Shown here: positions 17,949 through 26,013 of the stretch, piece after piece
Layout: every line of letters starts with the position of its first letter
How positions within the stretch are numbered: position 1 is the first letter of the stretch
From: Bog-473 sp036489775
GTDB taxonomy: Bacteria; Actinomycetota; Acidimicrobiia; Acidimicrobiales; RAAP-2
Length of the DNA: 64,000 nucleotides
Direction of reading: 5' to 3'
NCBI GenBank assembly: GCA_036489775.1
Contig: DASXFC010000082.1
Coordinates: 113,761-177,760 of the forward strand
The notes under the pieces: generated by a model
Seen by the model: the letters and a program-made list of their open reading frames with translations, nothing else
Database searches by the model: none
What the model was told of the DNA's origin: nothing
Translations under genes and position numbers: made by a program

Positions 17949-18938
17949 ATGACGATGGCGACGATGGTGACCCAGCTCCGTAGGCGGCTCGGGCCAACGT
18001 ATCGGGACTGGCGCACGCGCCTCGACCACCCCGACCTCAAGGAAGCTCGGCTCCTCATTGAGACACTCCGCTCAAAGCCCGTCGACGTCCTGCATCTCGG
18101 TGCCTCGGAGAGTCTTTTCATCAGCCCACACGACGAGGACACGCGAACACTGTCCCAAATGCTGCGTGACGGCCTCGCACCGGATCTCTCCCTGCACTCG
18201 ATTGCGGGCGCCGGACACAATCCCGAACTGCAAAAGATGTACGTGGACATCCTGGCCTGCAGCCCGCAACGACCAATTTTGATCATGTTTCTACCCTTGC
18301 GATTTGGTTTCCCACCTTGGAGGCTGCATCCCGATCACAGCCACATCCGACCCATGAAGGCGTTGCGTCGGATCCCACCCCAGAGTCCGCCCTGGCGATT
18401 TCATGCCTACGTTCCTCCCTCAAAGAAGTCTGACTTCACCCGGTTCAACCAGATCGAGTTCCGGACACTCGACGGCACGGCTTCCATCGGAGAGCTCCGA
18501 GGTCAGTGGAGGCATCCAGAACAATTCGGATTGACTCCCGAAGAGCACATCCGCCGCACCTTCTCCTTCCTTCACGGCGGAATCGACCCCCTCACCCCGG
18601 CCTTCCTCAAAACCATCACCGACCTCGCAGGGCGTGCGCGCGACCTGGGACTGCCCGTGGTCGCGTACCAGCCGCCAATGCCGATCCAGCGAGGGACGGA
18701 GGTGCTCGGAGACGCGCTCCTGGAATTGGTGATCAGGGAGTACAAGGCGATGGACGACGCGTTCATTGCCGGATACGGACCGTCTCCGATCCTTCGGATC
18801 GGCCGGAGCTTTGAGACGGATGAATTCATCGATCCTGATGACGGCGTTGAACACTACAGCGAGCGCGGCAGGAAACACTTGACCGAACTTCTCGTCGAAG
18901 CGGTTCACAACCTGCGAGGCGCGACACCGTCTCCTTGA
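17949..18938 (+). CDS. SGNH/GDSL-hydrolase-like protein, copy 2
   Basis: 329 residues from ATG 17949, with TACAAT 7 bases upstream. The frame is open from 17709 but that part lies inside the FkbM gene. The plan matches the protein at 12398: a basic N-terminus, VLHLGASESLF in place of VGDSMLGF (Ser53 kept, GDS Asp changed to Ala), a middle PPWRFHAYVP region, and a C-terminal EFIDPDDGVEHYSERGRKHL with the Asp and His. The changed GDS block makes activity less certain; an acyl-sugar esterase or transferase is possible. It has slightly lower GC than its neighbours. Confidence 0.6.
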   Translation: MTMATMVTQLRRRLGPTYRDWRTRLDHPDLKEARLLIETLRSKPVDVLHLGASESLFISPHDEDTRTLSQMLRDGLAPDLSLHSIAGAGHNPELQKMYVDILACSPQRPILIMFLPLRFGFPPWRLHPDHSHIRPMKALRRIPPQSPPWRFHAYVPPSKKSDFTRFNQIEFRTLDGTASIGELRGQWRHPEQFGLTPEEHIRRTFSFLHGGIDPLTPAFLKTITDLAGRARDLGLPVVAYQPPMPIQRGTEVLGDALLELVIREYKAMDDAFIAGYGPSPILRIGRSFETDEFIDPDDGVEHYSERGRKHLTELLVEAVHNLRGATPSP

Positions 18939-19002
18939 GGTCGAGCCTGACCGAATGATGCATGCACCGTCGGCCATGCGTGACCCACGACGCCGCCCGA
19001 GA

Positions 19003-19830
19003 TCACAACCTTACGGGTGACGCTCCATCCGGGACAGATCGGGCGATAAGCGTCAAGTTGTCCGCTTCCGTAAGTGAATGATGCCCTCGTGAGAGTACGT
19101 TCGGGACTTGAGAGAGCGCGTCGGCCGCTTTGGCCCAAAACATCGCGGTCTGATAGCGACGTTGGCTGACCGGTTGCTTGGTTAAGAGGTGGAACGAACC
19201 CCACGAGCGGAGGTGCATTCCAAGAATCTCTGCGACTTTTTGCAGCGTCTGCTCCGAAAAGAAGGAGATATGTTGGCCCGTCCCCGGCGCCAGGTACCAC
19301 CAGTCGGGATCGACTTTCGCACCTGGGTGCAGGATCTCAGTGAAAAAAAGGGCATCGGCATCGGTCTGGCTAAGGGCTTCGTGAAAGAACGCCAGTGGAT
19401 CAGGCGTGTGCTCGAGGACCTCGAAGGCCGTTACGAGTGAGGCGGATCTCCGACCGGCTTCTTGATCCCATTCGAAACCCCTCGCGAGAAGATTGTCCGC
19501 ATAGCGGTCCTGCCAGTAGAAGTCGAACCCGCTATCCCTCATGAGACGGACGAACATTCCACATCCACCCGCCCAATCGACATAAGGCCCCTGTGGAAAC
19601 AAGTGAGAGAGGATGATCTTGAGCCGTCGAGCGAGGAGGAGATTTCTGTAGACCAGGCCCGTGTCGGTGGTCGAAATGGCATTTGAGTATGCCTCCTCCA
19701 ACCAGTACGGCTCCTCGGTGCACCAGAACTCACAGGCCGAGCATTTGAAGTACTCCACCTCATATCGCCCGAGAAGGATCCCGCGGTGCGTCACCGTTAC
19801 CGGTCCGCCACACACCTTGCAAATACCCAT
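19003..19830 (-). CDS. SAM-dependent methyltransferase with N-terminal zinc ribbon
   Basis: 275 residues from ATG 19830 (a TTG three codons upstream is also open). TAGATT lies 7 bases before the ATG, a leaderless pattern. Four cysteines in CKVCG and CSACEFWC form a short zinc ribbon at residues 3-38. The Methyltransf_23-type core follows: YVDWAGGCGMFVRLMRDSGF, where DWAGGCG replaces the usual DxGxGxG, then LVTAFEVLEHTPDPLAFFHE and a late ISFFSEQTLQKVAEILG. Zinc-ribbon methyltransferases of this shape are common in sugar and antibiotic clusters. GC is lower than the cluster average. The substrate is not predictable. Confidence 0.82.
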   Translation of the reverse strand: MGICKVCGGPVTVTHRGILLGRYEVEYFKCSACEFWCTEEPYWLEEAYSNAISTTDTGLVYRNLLLARRLKIILSHLFPQGPYVDWAGGCGMFVRLMRDSGFDFYWQDRYADNLLARGFEWDQEAGRRSASLVTAFEVLEHTPDPLAFFHEALSQTDADALFFTEILHPGAKVDPDWWYLAPGTGQHISFFSEQTLQKVAEILGMHLRSWGSFHLLTKQPVSQRRYQTAMFWAKAADALSQVPNVLSRGHHSLTEADNLTLIARSVPDGASPVRL

Positions 19831-19951
19831 TGCAGCCAATCTAGACCTTCCTGTGCCGCTCCTGTGTGGTTTTGCGAACAGTCACCTGGCGGCAGGGCGT
19901 TACGGGCAACCCGATGAGACCAAGTCAAACACCTCAAATGCCTGCCCGCCG

Positions 19952-21460
19952 CTAGGGCTGGGCTGTCTCAACCAATTCCGCCCTCCTAGCGTGCTTTGCT
20001 CCTTGGCCGTCCCCCACGGGGGATTCGGGAGAAGCGTGCTTGGGGCCAGATCCACCGTCGAGCGCACCGAGTTCACGCCGCACCAGGACGATCAGCGGCA
20101 CCGTGGCGACGAAGACGAGGGCGACGATGCTGCCCAGAATCGGACCGGGGAGTCCGAAGACATGGGTCAACCAGATGGAAGCGGCCAAATTGACGGCCGC
20201 ACCCAGGATCCCGATCAGCGCGAAAGTCCGGACCCGCTCGACTGCGGCGAGCAGATACGACGCCTGCATGACGGTCGTCGAGTACACCGTGTAGATGCCG
20301 AGGGAGATCAGGAGTGACATCGGGGGCACGAGACCCTTGCCGAGCCACACACGTGAGATGTCCTGGCCGAAGAGAACCAGAAGGAGGCAGGCGCTCGAGG
20401 TCAGCGCCAAGGAGATGAGGAGCGTCTGCCAGAACCTGCTGCGGGCCCAGGCATGATCCCCCCGGGTGATGGCATCGGTGAGAGCCGACCACATCTGCAG
20501 GCCGACCATCCCGATGGTTACCCCGACCAGGGTGAACATCCTCGCCGCCAGCGCGAAGACGGCAGCGGACGAGGCGCCCATGACCGAGGACACCACCAGG
20601 GAGTCGATGGAGTAAGAGATCACTGCGGCCATGGACATGATGGCGAACATCCAGGCCGCCTTCAGGAAAACCCAGGCCAGGCGAGGCGGAACACGCAATC
20701 TCTCGGGCCGCAACCTCGGGTAGACCCATACAAACACCCACAAGGTCTGCACCATGAAGAGCAGCACGGGGACGCCGGCGATGGCGAACACGTAGACCCA
20801 GATGGGCAGCTTCAGCTCTGCGCAGACCACCATCGTGCAGAGAGAGAAGAAGCTGGCAGCGATGATCCAGAGCTGCGACGTTGCAAAACGCAGCATGGCG
20901 GCAAGGATGCGGCTACCGATGGTGGCGGGGATGCCCAGACCGCCGAAGACGAAGAGGCAGATGACCGCGGGACGAACCGTCGATTCGGATAACGAATGGG
21001 CGCCGAGCAGGGTTTGCCAGGGTAAAAGGAACGCAGAAGCCGAACCGAGCGCGGCAATCAGGCCGCCGGTGACGCACAAGGTGCTGAAGGTCACGCCAAC
21101 CACTTGGCGGCTCCCTTCGGCATCGTCGCGGGCATTGGCCTCGGGCAGCCTCGTCATGAGGAGTGTTCCCAGCCCGAAGTCACCGAAGGTGAGGAACGCG
21201 GACACCAGCGTCAACACGGCGACAACGCCCAACTCGGGCTTGGTCAGCGCGTGGGCGGCGATGGCCAAGATGGCCACGGTGCCGATGGCGCTGACTGCTC
21301 GGGCCGCCAGAGTAGCCACGGCGGACCTCATTACGGCCCTGTCGCGGTGCTTCCCTAGCTCATTGGTCGGCTCGGGCACCTCGTCGTTGGTCGACGCGGG
21401 CACCTCGGCATTGGTCGACGCGGGCACCTCGGCATTGGTCGACGCGCCGCGATCAGCCAT
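19952..21460 (-). CDS. Wzx-like polysaccharide flippase, copy 1
   Basis: 502 residues from ATG 21460. The frame is open to 21568, but a separate leader ORF occupies that part. About 12-14 membrane helices follow a hydrophilic N-terminus of about 35 residues. The family context is MATE/MVF-type exporters (polysaccharide biosynthesis proteins) that flip lipid-linked oligosaccharides. The N-terminus has three ASTN(A/D)EVP repeats. The rest is a close copy of the protein at 22212, including an identical stretch from FAIMSMAAVISYSIDSL through TLVGVTIGM. Copy 1 has its own C-terminal tail (GPKHASPESPVGDGQ). No other transporter for the polysaccharide is seen, so one or both copies probably export it. 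Confidence 0.85.
   Translation of the reverse strand: MADRGASTNAEVPASTNAEVPASTNDEVPEPTNELGKHRDRAVMRSAVATLAARAVSAIGTVAILAIAAHALTKPELGVVAVLTLVSAFLTFGDFGLGTLLMTRLPEANARDDAEGSRQVVGVTFSTLCVTGGLIAALGSASAFLLPWQTLLGAHSLSESTVRPAVICLFVFGGLGIPATIGSRILAAMLRFATSQLWIIAASFFSLCTMVVCAELKLPIWVYVFAIAGVPVLLFMVQTLWVFVWVYPRLRPERLRVPPRLAWVFLKAAWMFAIMSMAAVISYSIDSLVVSSVMGASSAAVFALAARMFTLVGVTIGMVGLQMWSALTDAITRGDHAWARSRFWQTLLISLALTSSACLLLVLFGQDISRVWLGKGLVPPMSLLISLGIYTVYSTTVMQASYLLAAVERVRTFALIGILGAAVNLAASIWLTHVFGLPGPILGSIVALVFVATVPLIVLVRRELGALDGGSGPKHASPESPVGDGQGAKHARRAELVETAQP
21374..21445. repeat. Three 24-bp tandem repeats at the start of flippase copy 1
   Basis: The unit GGGCACCTCGGCATTGGTCG plus ACGC occurs at 21398-21421 and 21422-21445, with a slightly changed unit (TCGTCG for TCGGCA) at 21374-21397. 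It encodes the ASTNAEVP octapeptide repeat on the minus strand. It is absent from copy 2, so it probably arose by slippage after the duplication. Confidence 0.85.
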
Positions 21461-21524
21461 GTGACCGGAAAGGCCGTGAGCACAAAATCGTGCGGTCTGC
21501 GCTCCGCCCGGGTGCGTCCGCCAT
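21453..21524 (-). CDS. Short leader ORF upstream of flippase copy 1, 23 aa
   Basis: ATG 21524 has TAGATT exactly 6 bases upstream (21536-21531), a textbook leaderless start. It encodes MADAPGRSADRTILCSRPFR plus three residues and stops (TGA) 8 bases inside the flippase gene, over its ATG, which would couple translation. Copy 2 has a matching ORF with RSADR and RPF kept. The ribosome may load at this ATG and reinitiate at the flippase start. Whether the peptide itself has a role is unknown. Confidence 0.45.
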   Translation of the reverse strand: MADAPGRSADRTILCSRPFRSHG

Positions 21525-21676
21525 GACCTGAATCTAGCAACTAGTGCGCCAGCAGTGTAGGCAGGCAAACTACATTGGTGTAATCTGCCAAGAGACCGCT
21601 CATCATCGGATGTACATTTCCAGAGGGCAGAATTGGCTACGTCGCTTTCCTCCCGACGAAGGGTCGTGAATCGTCA

Positions 21677-22219
21677 ATGAACAGAGTTTCACGCGCATTG
21701 AAGCGAGGTCCATCGATCCTTCTGCGAGGGATGATCAAATGCGTAGCCTTCGTAAATCCAATCTGGTACATGAAGCTGTACGTTCCGTACTTGAGATGGA
21801 TGGGACTTGATTTCACGGGATTTCCGATGTTCATATCCCATAGAGCTCGCATTGATGGTTTGGATTACGGCTTAATCTCCATCGGCGACAAGGCGGTGAT
21901 CTCGTCCGACGTTGTGATTGTCACGCACGACTTTTCAGTCAATGCTGCCATGCGCCTCAAGGATGGAATCGAAAATCAGAGTTACAAAATAGTCGGAAGG
22001 GTGGAGATAGGAGCGAACGCCTTCGTCGGAGCAGGTTCGATTCTGCTCCCTGGCACTCGAATCGGTGAGTCGGCGATTATCGGTGCTGGCTCCGTCGTTC
22101 GAGGCGAAGTACCTCCCCGCTCAATCGCGATCGGCAATCCCGCCAAAGTCATCGCCGATGTGGACGAGTGGCTGAATCAGGCAAAGGTCCTTGCCAAGAT
22201 TGAAGTTGTCGTCAACTAG
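21677..22219 (+). CDS. Hexapeptide-repeat acyltransferase with low GC
   Basis: 180 residues. The N-terminal third has a hydrophobic, basic stretch (MIKCVAFVNPIWYMKLYVPY). The rest is a left-handed beta-helix O-acetyltransferase of the WbbJ/serine-acetyltransferase superfamily: GLISIGDKAVISSDVVIVTH with the catalytic His, VEIGANAFVGAGSILLPGTR, IGAGSVVRGEVPPRS, and the IAIGNPAKVI coenzyme-A loop. It probably O-acetylates a sugar. Its base composition is clearly AT-richer than the flanking genes, and it lies between the two flippase copies, pointing to acquisition by transfer. Its stop overlaps the stop of convergent flippase copy 2 by 8 bases. A TAATCT box near 21581 may serve as its promoter. 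Confidence 0.88.
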   Translation: MNRVSRALKRGPSILLRGMIKCVAFVNPIWYMKLYVPYLRWMGLDFTGFPMFISHRARIDGLDYGLISIGDKAVISSDVVIVTHDFSVNAAMRLKDGIENQSYKIVGRVEIGANAFVGAGSILLPGTRIGESAIIGAGSVVRGEVPPRSIAIGNPAKVIADVDEWLNQAKVLAKIEVVVN

Positions 22220-23630
22220 TCCCGAGCCGACGGTTCGCCACCGTGTGCTCGTCCACCGGAACCTGCTGATGTTCGAGCGCATTGAGCTCTCGCCGCAACA
22301 GGACGATCAGCGGCACGGTAAAGACGAAGACGAGGGCGACGATGCTGCCCAGAATCGGGCCGGGAAGTCCGAAGACATGGGTCAACCAGATGGACGCCGC
22401 CAAATTGACGGCCGCCGCCAGAATCCAGATCAGCGCGAGGGTGCGGACCCGCTCTACTGCGGCCAGGAGATACGACGCCTGCAGGGTGGTCGTCGAGTAC
22501 ACCGTGTAGATGCCGAGCGAGATCAGTAGGGACATCGGGGGCACGAGACCCTTGCCGACCCAGACACGTGAGATGTCCTGTCCGAAGAGGACGAGTATCA
22601 AGCAGGCGGACGAGGTCACCACGACAGAGATGCACAGCGCGTGCACGAACCGTCTTCGGGCCCAGGCATGATCCCCGCGGGTAATGGCATCGGTGAGAGC
22701 CGACCACATCTGCTGGCCTGCCATCCCGATCGTTACCCCGACCAGCGTGAACATCCGTGCCGCCAGCGCGAAGACCGCAGCGGACGAGGCGCCCATGACA
22801 GAGGACACCACCAGGGAATCAATCGAGTACGAGATCACCGCGGCCATGGACATGATGGCGAACATCGAGGCCGCCTTGAGGAAGGCCATGGCCAGGCGAG
22901 GCGGGACACGCAATCTCCGGGGCCGCAGCTCCGGGTAGACCCACACGAACACCCAGAAGGTCTGCGCGACGCAGAGCACGATGGGGGCGCCGGCGATGGC
23001 GAACACGTACGTCCAGATGGGCAGCTTCAGCTCTGCGCAGACCACCGTCATGCTGAGAGAGAACACGCTGGTTCCGATCAGCCAGAGTTGCGCCGTCGCA
23101 AGACGCAGCATGGCCGCGAGAATCCGGCCACCGATGGTGGCGGGGATGCCCACACCCCCGAAGGTAAAGAAGCAGACGACCGCGGCACGAACCGTAGATT
23201 CGGGTAACGAATGGGCGCCAAGCAGGGTGGGCCATGGGAAGATGAATGCCGAACACACACCGAGCGCGCCAACCACGCCGCCGGTGATGCACAAGGTGCT
23301 GAAGGTCACCCTGACAGCTTCACCGCTCCCCTCGACATCGTTGCGGGCATTGGCCTCGGACAGCCTCGTCATGAGGAGGGTTCCCAACCCGAAGTCACCG
23401 AAGGTGAGGAATGTGGCCATCAGCGTCAATACGGCGACGACGCCCAACTCGGGCTTGGTCAGCGCGTGGGCGGCGATGGCCAAGGTCGTGACGGTAGCGA
23501 TGGCGCTAATGCCGCGGGCCACCAGTGTGGCCAAGGCGGACCTCATCAGGGCCCTATCGCGGTGTTTCCCGAGCTCGCCCGACTGCGCAGGCGCCTCTGG
23601 GGCGTTGCTCGAGGCTACGGGGTTATCCAC
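22212..23630 (-). CDS. Wzx-like polysaccharide flippase, copy 2
   Basis: 472 residues from GTG 23630, chosen because it aligns with ATG 21460 of copy 1; a TTG at 23654 is also open. It has the same 12-14 helix layout as copy 1, with the identical block FAIMSMAAVISYSIDSL to TLVGVTIGM and the shared C-terminal region LAASIWLTHVFGLPGPILGS. Copy 2 lacks the octapeptide repeats and has a short distinct C-terminus (EHQQVPVDEHTV). Two flippases of this closeness in one cluster suggest either a recent duplication with specialisation for two glycans or recombination around the acyltransferase gene. Confidence 0.85.
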   Translation of the reverse strand: MDNPVASSNAPEAPAQSGELGKHRDRALMRSALATLVARGISAIATVTTLAIAAHALTKPELGVVAVLTLMATFLTFGDFGLGTLLMTRLSEANARNDVEGSGEAVRVTFSTLCITGGVVGALGVCSAFIFPWPTLLGAHSLPESTVRAAVVCFFTFGGVGIPATIGGRILAAMLRLATAQLWLIGTSVFSLSMTVVCAELKLPIWTYVFAIAGAPIVLCVAQTFWVFVWVYPELRPRRLRVPPRLAMAFLKAASMFAIMSMAAVISYSIDSLVVSSVMGASSAAVFALAARMFTLVGVTIGMAGQQMWSALTDAITRGDHAWARRRFVHALCISVVVTSSACLILVLFGQDISRVWVGKGLVPPMSLLISLGIYTVYSTTTLQASYLLAAVERVRTLALIWILAAAVNLAASIWLTHVFGLPGPILGSIVALVFVFTVPLIVLLRRELNALEHQQVPVDEHTVANRRLGTS

Positions 23631-23712
23631 GTGACCGGAAACGGTCGTATGCAAAAGGTGCTGCGGTCAGCGCTCCGCACGAGACCTTCCGCCATGGCCA
23701 GAATCTAGCAAC
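22273..23712 (-). repeat. Direct duplication, copy 2 (flippase gene and its upstream region)
   Basis: Counterpart of 20058-21541. The flanks outside these limits do not match. The spacer between the copies (about 21542-22272) is the low-GC acyltransferase gene plus its promoter region. Confidence 0.8.
23615..23695 (-). CDS. Short leader ORF upstream of flippase copy 2, 26 aa
   Basis: ATG 23695 with TAGATT 6 bases upstream (23707-23702), as in copy 1. It encodes MAEGLVRSADRSTFCIRPFP plus six residues and stops within the flippase frame, past its GTG. The RSADR and RPF segments and the start geometry are conserved between the copies although the nucleotide sequence has diverged. That supports real use, at least as a ribosome-loading leader. 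Confidence 0.45.
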   Translation of the reverse strand: MAEGLVRSADRSTFCIRPFPVTWITP

Positions 23713-23804
23713 GAGCCGAGCTTTCAACTAGCGAGGATCTGGGAGCTCCGATCTGCGCTGGACGGCCCTACATCTGGGGTAGCCCACCCCCTGTCCGATA
23801 CCCG

Positions 23805-24908
23805 TCAGCTCCTGGAAACCTCGCGGTACACGTCGCGGGTGAGCTCGGCGGTACGACGCCAAGAAAAGGTCCGGGCGCGCAGGCGACCCGCCGCGGCAAG
23901 GCGCTCCCGCTCTGCCGCATCGCCCACCAAGCGATCGATCATGACGGCCAGCCCTTCCGCATCATCCGTCGAGAAGGTCAGGACCGAATCGCCGCCCACC
24001 TCGATGGAGCACGGCATGTCGGCGACGATGGTCGGACACCCCGCGGCGAAGGCCTCGACGATGGGCAAGCCGAACCCCTCGTACCGGGAGGGGAACACGA
24101 AGCATCGTGCCGACGCGTACACCGTCGGCAGCTCGTGATCGTCAGCCGCTCGACGCACGACCCGTGACCGCACTCCCAGCTCATCCTGATTGGCGAGCTC
24201 TGTTTCGGTGAAGGGTGGACCCACGCAGACCAGGGAAAGCGCCGGTCGGGTATCGCCCAGGAGTGCCATCGACCGCAGCAGCACGTCGAAATTCTTGTAG
24301 TCGAAGCGCTGGCCCACGTAGAGGACATACTCGGGACAGTCCGCCTCGGGACGAGCGTCGAAAAAGTGATCGGCCACCCCGAGCGGCGTCACCACGACCG
24401 GCTTGTCCAACGTTCCGTAGACGCGCAGGAGATCGTCCTTCGTGGACTGCGAGATGCACAAGATGGCGTCACACACATCGACGTACTGACGCTTGGCTTG
24501 GTGCGGGTTCCCGTGAAGGAACTGCTCGGGAAAGAGCTCGGGGATCATGTCGTAGATCGTGCACACACGATGGTCGGCCTGTGAGGTGAGAGCCTGGGGA
24601 AAATAGTGAGTGTGATGCATCAGGTGGGCGGACTCGGCACTGCGACGCGCCACCATCCGGTTCAAGGGGCGGAGTACCCGAGGGCGCTGCAGCACCTCGG
24701 GCAAGGGGGCCCGGCGATAACACAGCGGATCGAGCTCCAAAAGGTGCTCGGTCACGGTGTAGCGAAACGGCGTCAGCGCCTCGACACCCAGGCCAGGATC
24801 CTCGCGATAGATGCGCAGGAGCTCGGTGAAGTAGCGGGCCACCCCACCCCGCCGGTTGAACGTGAACACCTGGTCGTCATAGACGACCGGCACGAGGTTG
24901 TCCGACAT
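23805..24908 (-). CDS. Glycosyltransferase family 4 protein
   Basis: 367 residues with the GT-B fold. The N-terminal domain begins PVVYDDQVFTFNRRGGVARY, the RGGVARY glycines typical of mannosyltransferase-like GT4. The linker segment is CTIYDMIPELFPEQF and ILCISQSTKDDLLRVYG. The C-terminal donor domain has YVLYVGQRFDYKNFDVLLRS, CFVFPSRYEGFGLPIVEAFA (the E-x7-E motif) and GCPTIVADMPCSIEVGGDS. It transfers a sugar from an NDP donor, probably GDP-mannose by resemblance, to the growing repeat unit. It diverges from the FkbM gene at 25049. Confidence 0.93.
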   Translation of the reverse strand: MSDNLVPVVYDDQVFTFNRRGGVARYFTELLRIYREDPGLGVEALTPFRYTVTEHLLELDPLCYRRAPLPEVLQRPRVLRPLNRMVARRSAESAHLMHHTHYFPQALTSQADHRVCTIYDMIPELFPEQFLHGNPHQAKRQYVDVCDAILCISQSTKDDLLRVYGTLDKPVVVTPLGVADHFFDARPEADCPEYVLYVGQRFDYKNFDVLLRSMALLGDTRPALSLVCVGPPFTETELANQDELGVRSRVVRRAADDHELPTVYASARCFVFPSRYEGFGLPIVEAFAAGCPTIVADMPCSIEVGGDSVLTFSTDDAEGLAVMIDRLVGDAAERERLAAAGRLRARTFSWRRTAELTRDVYREVSRS

Positions 24909-25048
24909 TCAGGTTCTGGCGCAGGGGGTGGCACATCGCGTCGATGGGTGCGACCACACGCCGCCGAGATTACAGCCGCTTTGCGCAAGGTTCAGACTCG
25001 CGACCAGGCAGGCTCTTGACTCGACTCCCTATTCGCTACAGTTCCTCG

Positions 25049-25978
25049 GTGCCCTCCACCCCACAACAGCGCAGGCGGGTCGCCGTCAAGGTAAATGCGC
25101 CGTGGCGAAGGGTCCTGCCGAAGCGCACGGTGCGCCGCCATGTGCAGGGCGTCGATCTCTACATGCCCTGGTCACACCGCCTTCCCGACTTCGCGCGCGC
25201 CCGATCCTGGTACGGCCAGAATCTGGTGGCCCTGGCCGTGGCACTCGATCACCGAGGGAACGGGCCCGCCGGACCCATGAATGTGGTCGACATCGGCGCC
25301 AATATCGGGGATTCGGCCGCGCAGATCATCGCCCAAACGAACGCTCGCGTCCTGTGCGTCGAAGGCGATCCGTACTGGGCCGGGTACCTGCACAAGAACC
25401 TCGACGACAACCCCCGGGCGGTCCTAGAGGAGGCGCTCCTAACTCCAGACGAACACTCATGGGGCACATCGAGCCCGGTGCGGGAAAAGGGCACGACCCG
25501 GTTCGTCCAGGATGACTCGAGACAAGGTGCCCTGCCGGCCCTATCTACACGGGCGTTGCGGCAAAAGCACCCGGACTTCGACCGGGTACGACTGATCAAA
25601 AGCGACACGGACGGCTTCGATCCCGTTCTGGTCCCCGCCGCCGCCGAGGCGTGGCGGGACTCTCCGCCGGTGCTCTTCTTCGAGTTCGATCCGATCCTGG
25701 CCAACATCGCCGGTGACGACGAACCCGGCGCTCTATGGGGCAAGCTCGCCGAACTGGGATACTCCGACCTCGTCATCTGGGACAACACCGGAGATCCACT
25801 GGGGCAGCTCCCGATCGAACGGGCATCTGAGGAGGGAGCATTCCTCGACCCGCGTCCGGTTCACCTCGGGTACCACTTCTGGGACGTGGCGGCCCGTCAC
25901 AAAGACGATTCGGCCGCCCATGCTGCCTTCGACGATCTCGTTCCCGAGACCTTCTCGCGCCTGGGAACCTGGCGGTAA
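25049..25978 (+). CDS. Diverged FkbM-type methyltransferase, copy B
   Basis: 309 residues from GTG 25049, with TACAGT 6 bases upstream; the open frame further upstream is not needed. The key segments match the protein at 16976: VQGVDLYMPWSHRLPDFAR, NVVDIGANIGDSAAQI, CVEGDPYWAGYLHKN, LIKSDTDGFDPVLVPAAA, VLFFEFDPILA and HLGYHFWDVAAR. Both copies keep the TDGFDP version of the FkbM acidic motif. It probably methylates a different sugar or position in the same glycan. It is followed by the Wzz-like gene. Confidence 0.86.
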   Translation: MPSTPQQRRRVAVKVNAPWRRVLPKRTVRRHVQGVDLYMPWSHRLPDFARARSWYGQNLVALAVALDHRGNGPAGPMNVVDIGANIGDSAAQIIAQTNARVLCVEGDPYWAGYLHKNLDDNPRAVLEEALLTPDEHSWGTSSPVREKGTTRFVQDDSRQGALPALSTRALRQKHPDFDRVRLIKSDTDGFDPVLVPAAAEAWRDSPPVLFFEFDPILANIAGDDEPGALWGKLAELGYSDLVIWDNTGDPLGQLPIERASEEGAFLDPRPVHLGYHFWDVAARHKDDSAAHAAFDDLVPETFSRLGTWR

Positions 25979-26013
25979 TTGCGGCCCGCGCGGGGTGCGC
26001 TACATTTTTGCGG

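Larger units (their letters stand above)
20058..21541 (-). repeat. Direct duplication, copy 1 (flippase gene and its upstream region)
   Basis: This segment matches 22273-23712 in the same orientation, covering the flippase coding region, leader ORF and -10 box. Similarity is high by eye and patchy, with some protein blocks identical. It ends abruptly just upstream of the -10 box and near the 3' end of the gene. Confidence 0.8.

Noticed and set aside
21374..21445. 24-bp repeats as a CRISPR or origin iteron array
   Set aside because: They are contiguous, in frame, and encode an octapeptide repeat in flippase copy 1; no spacers.
20058..23712. Flippase pair as a composite transposon
   Set aside because: No transposase, terminal inverted repeats or target-site duplication is visible; homologous recombination is simpler.
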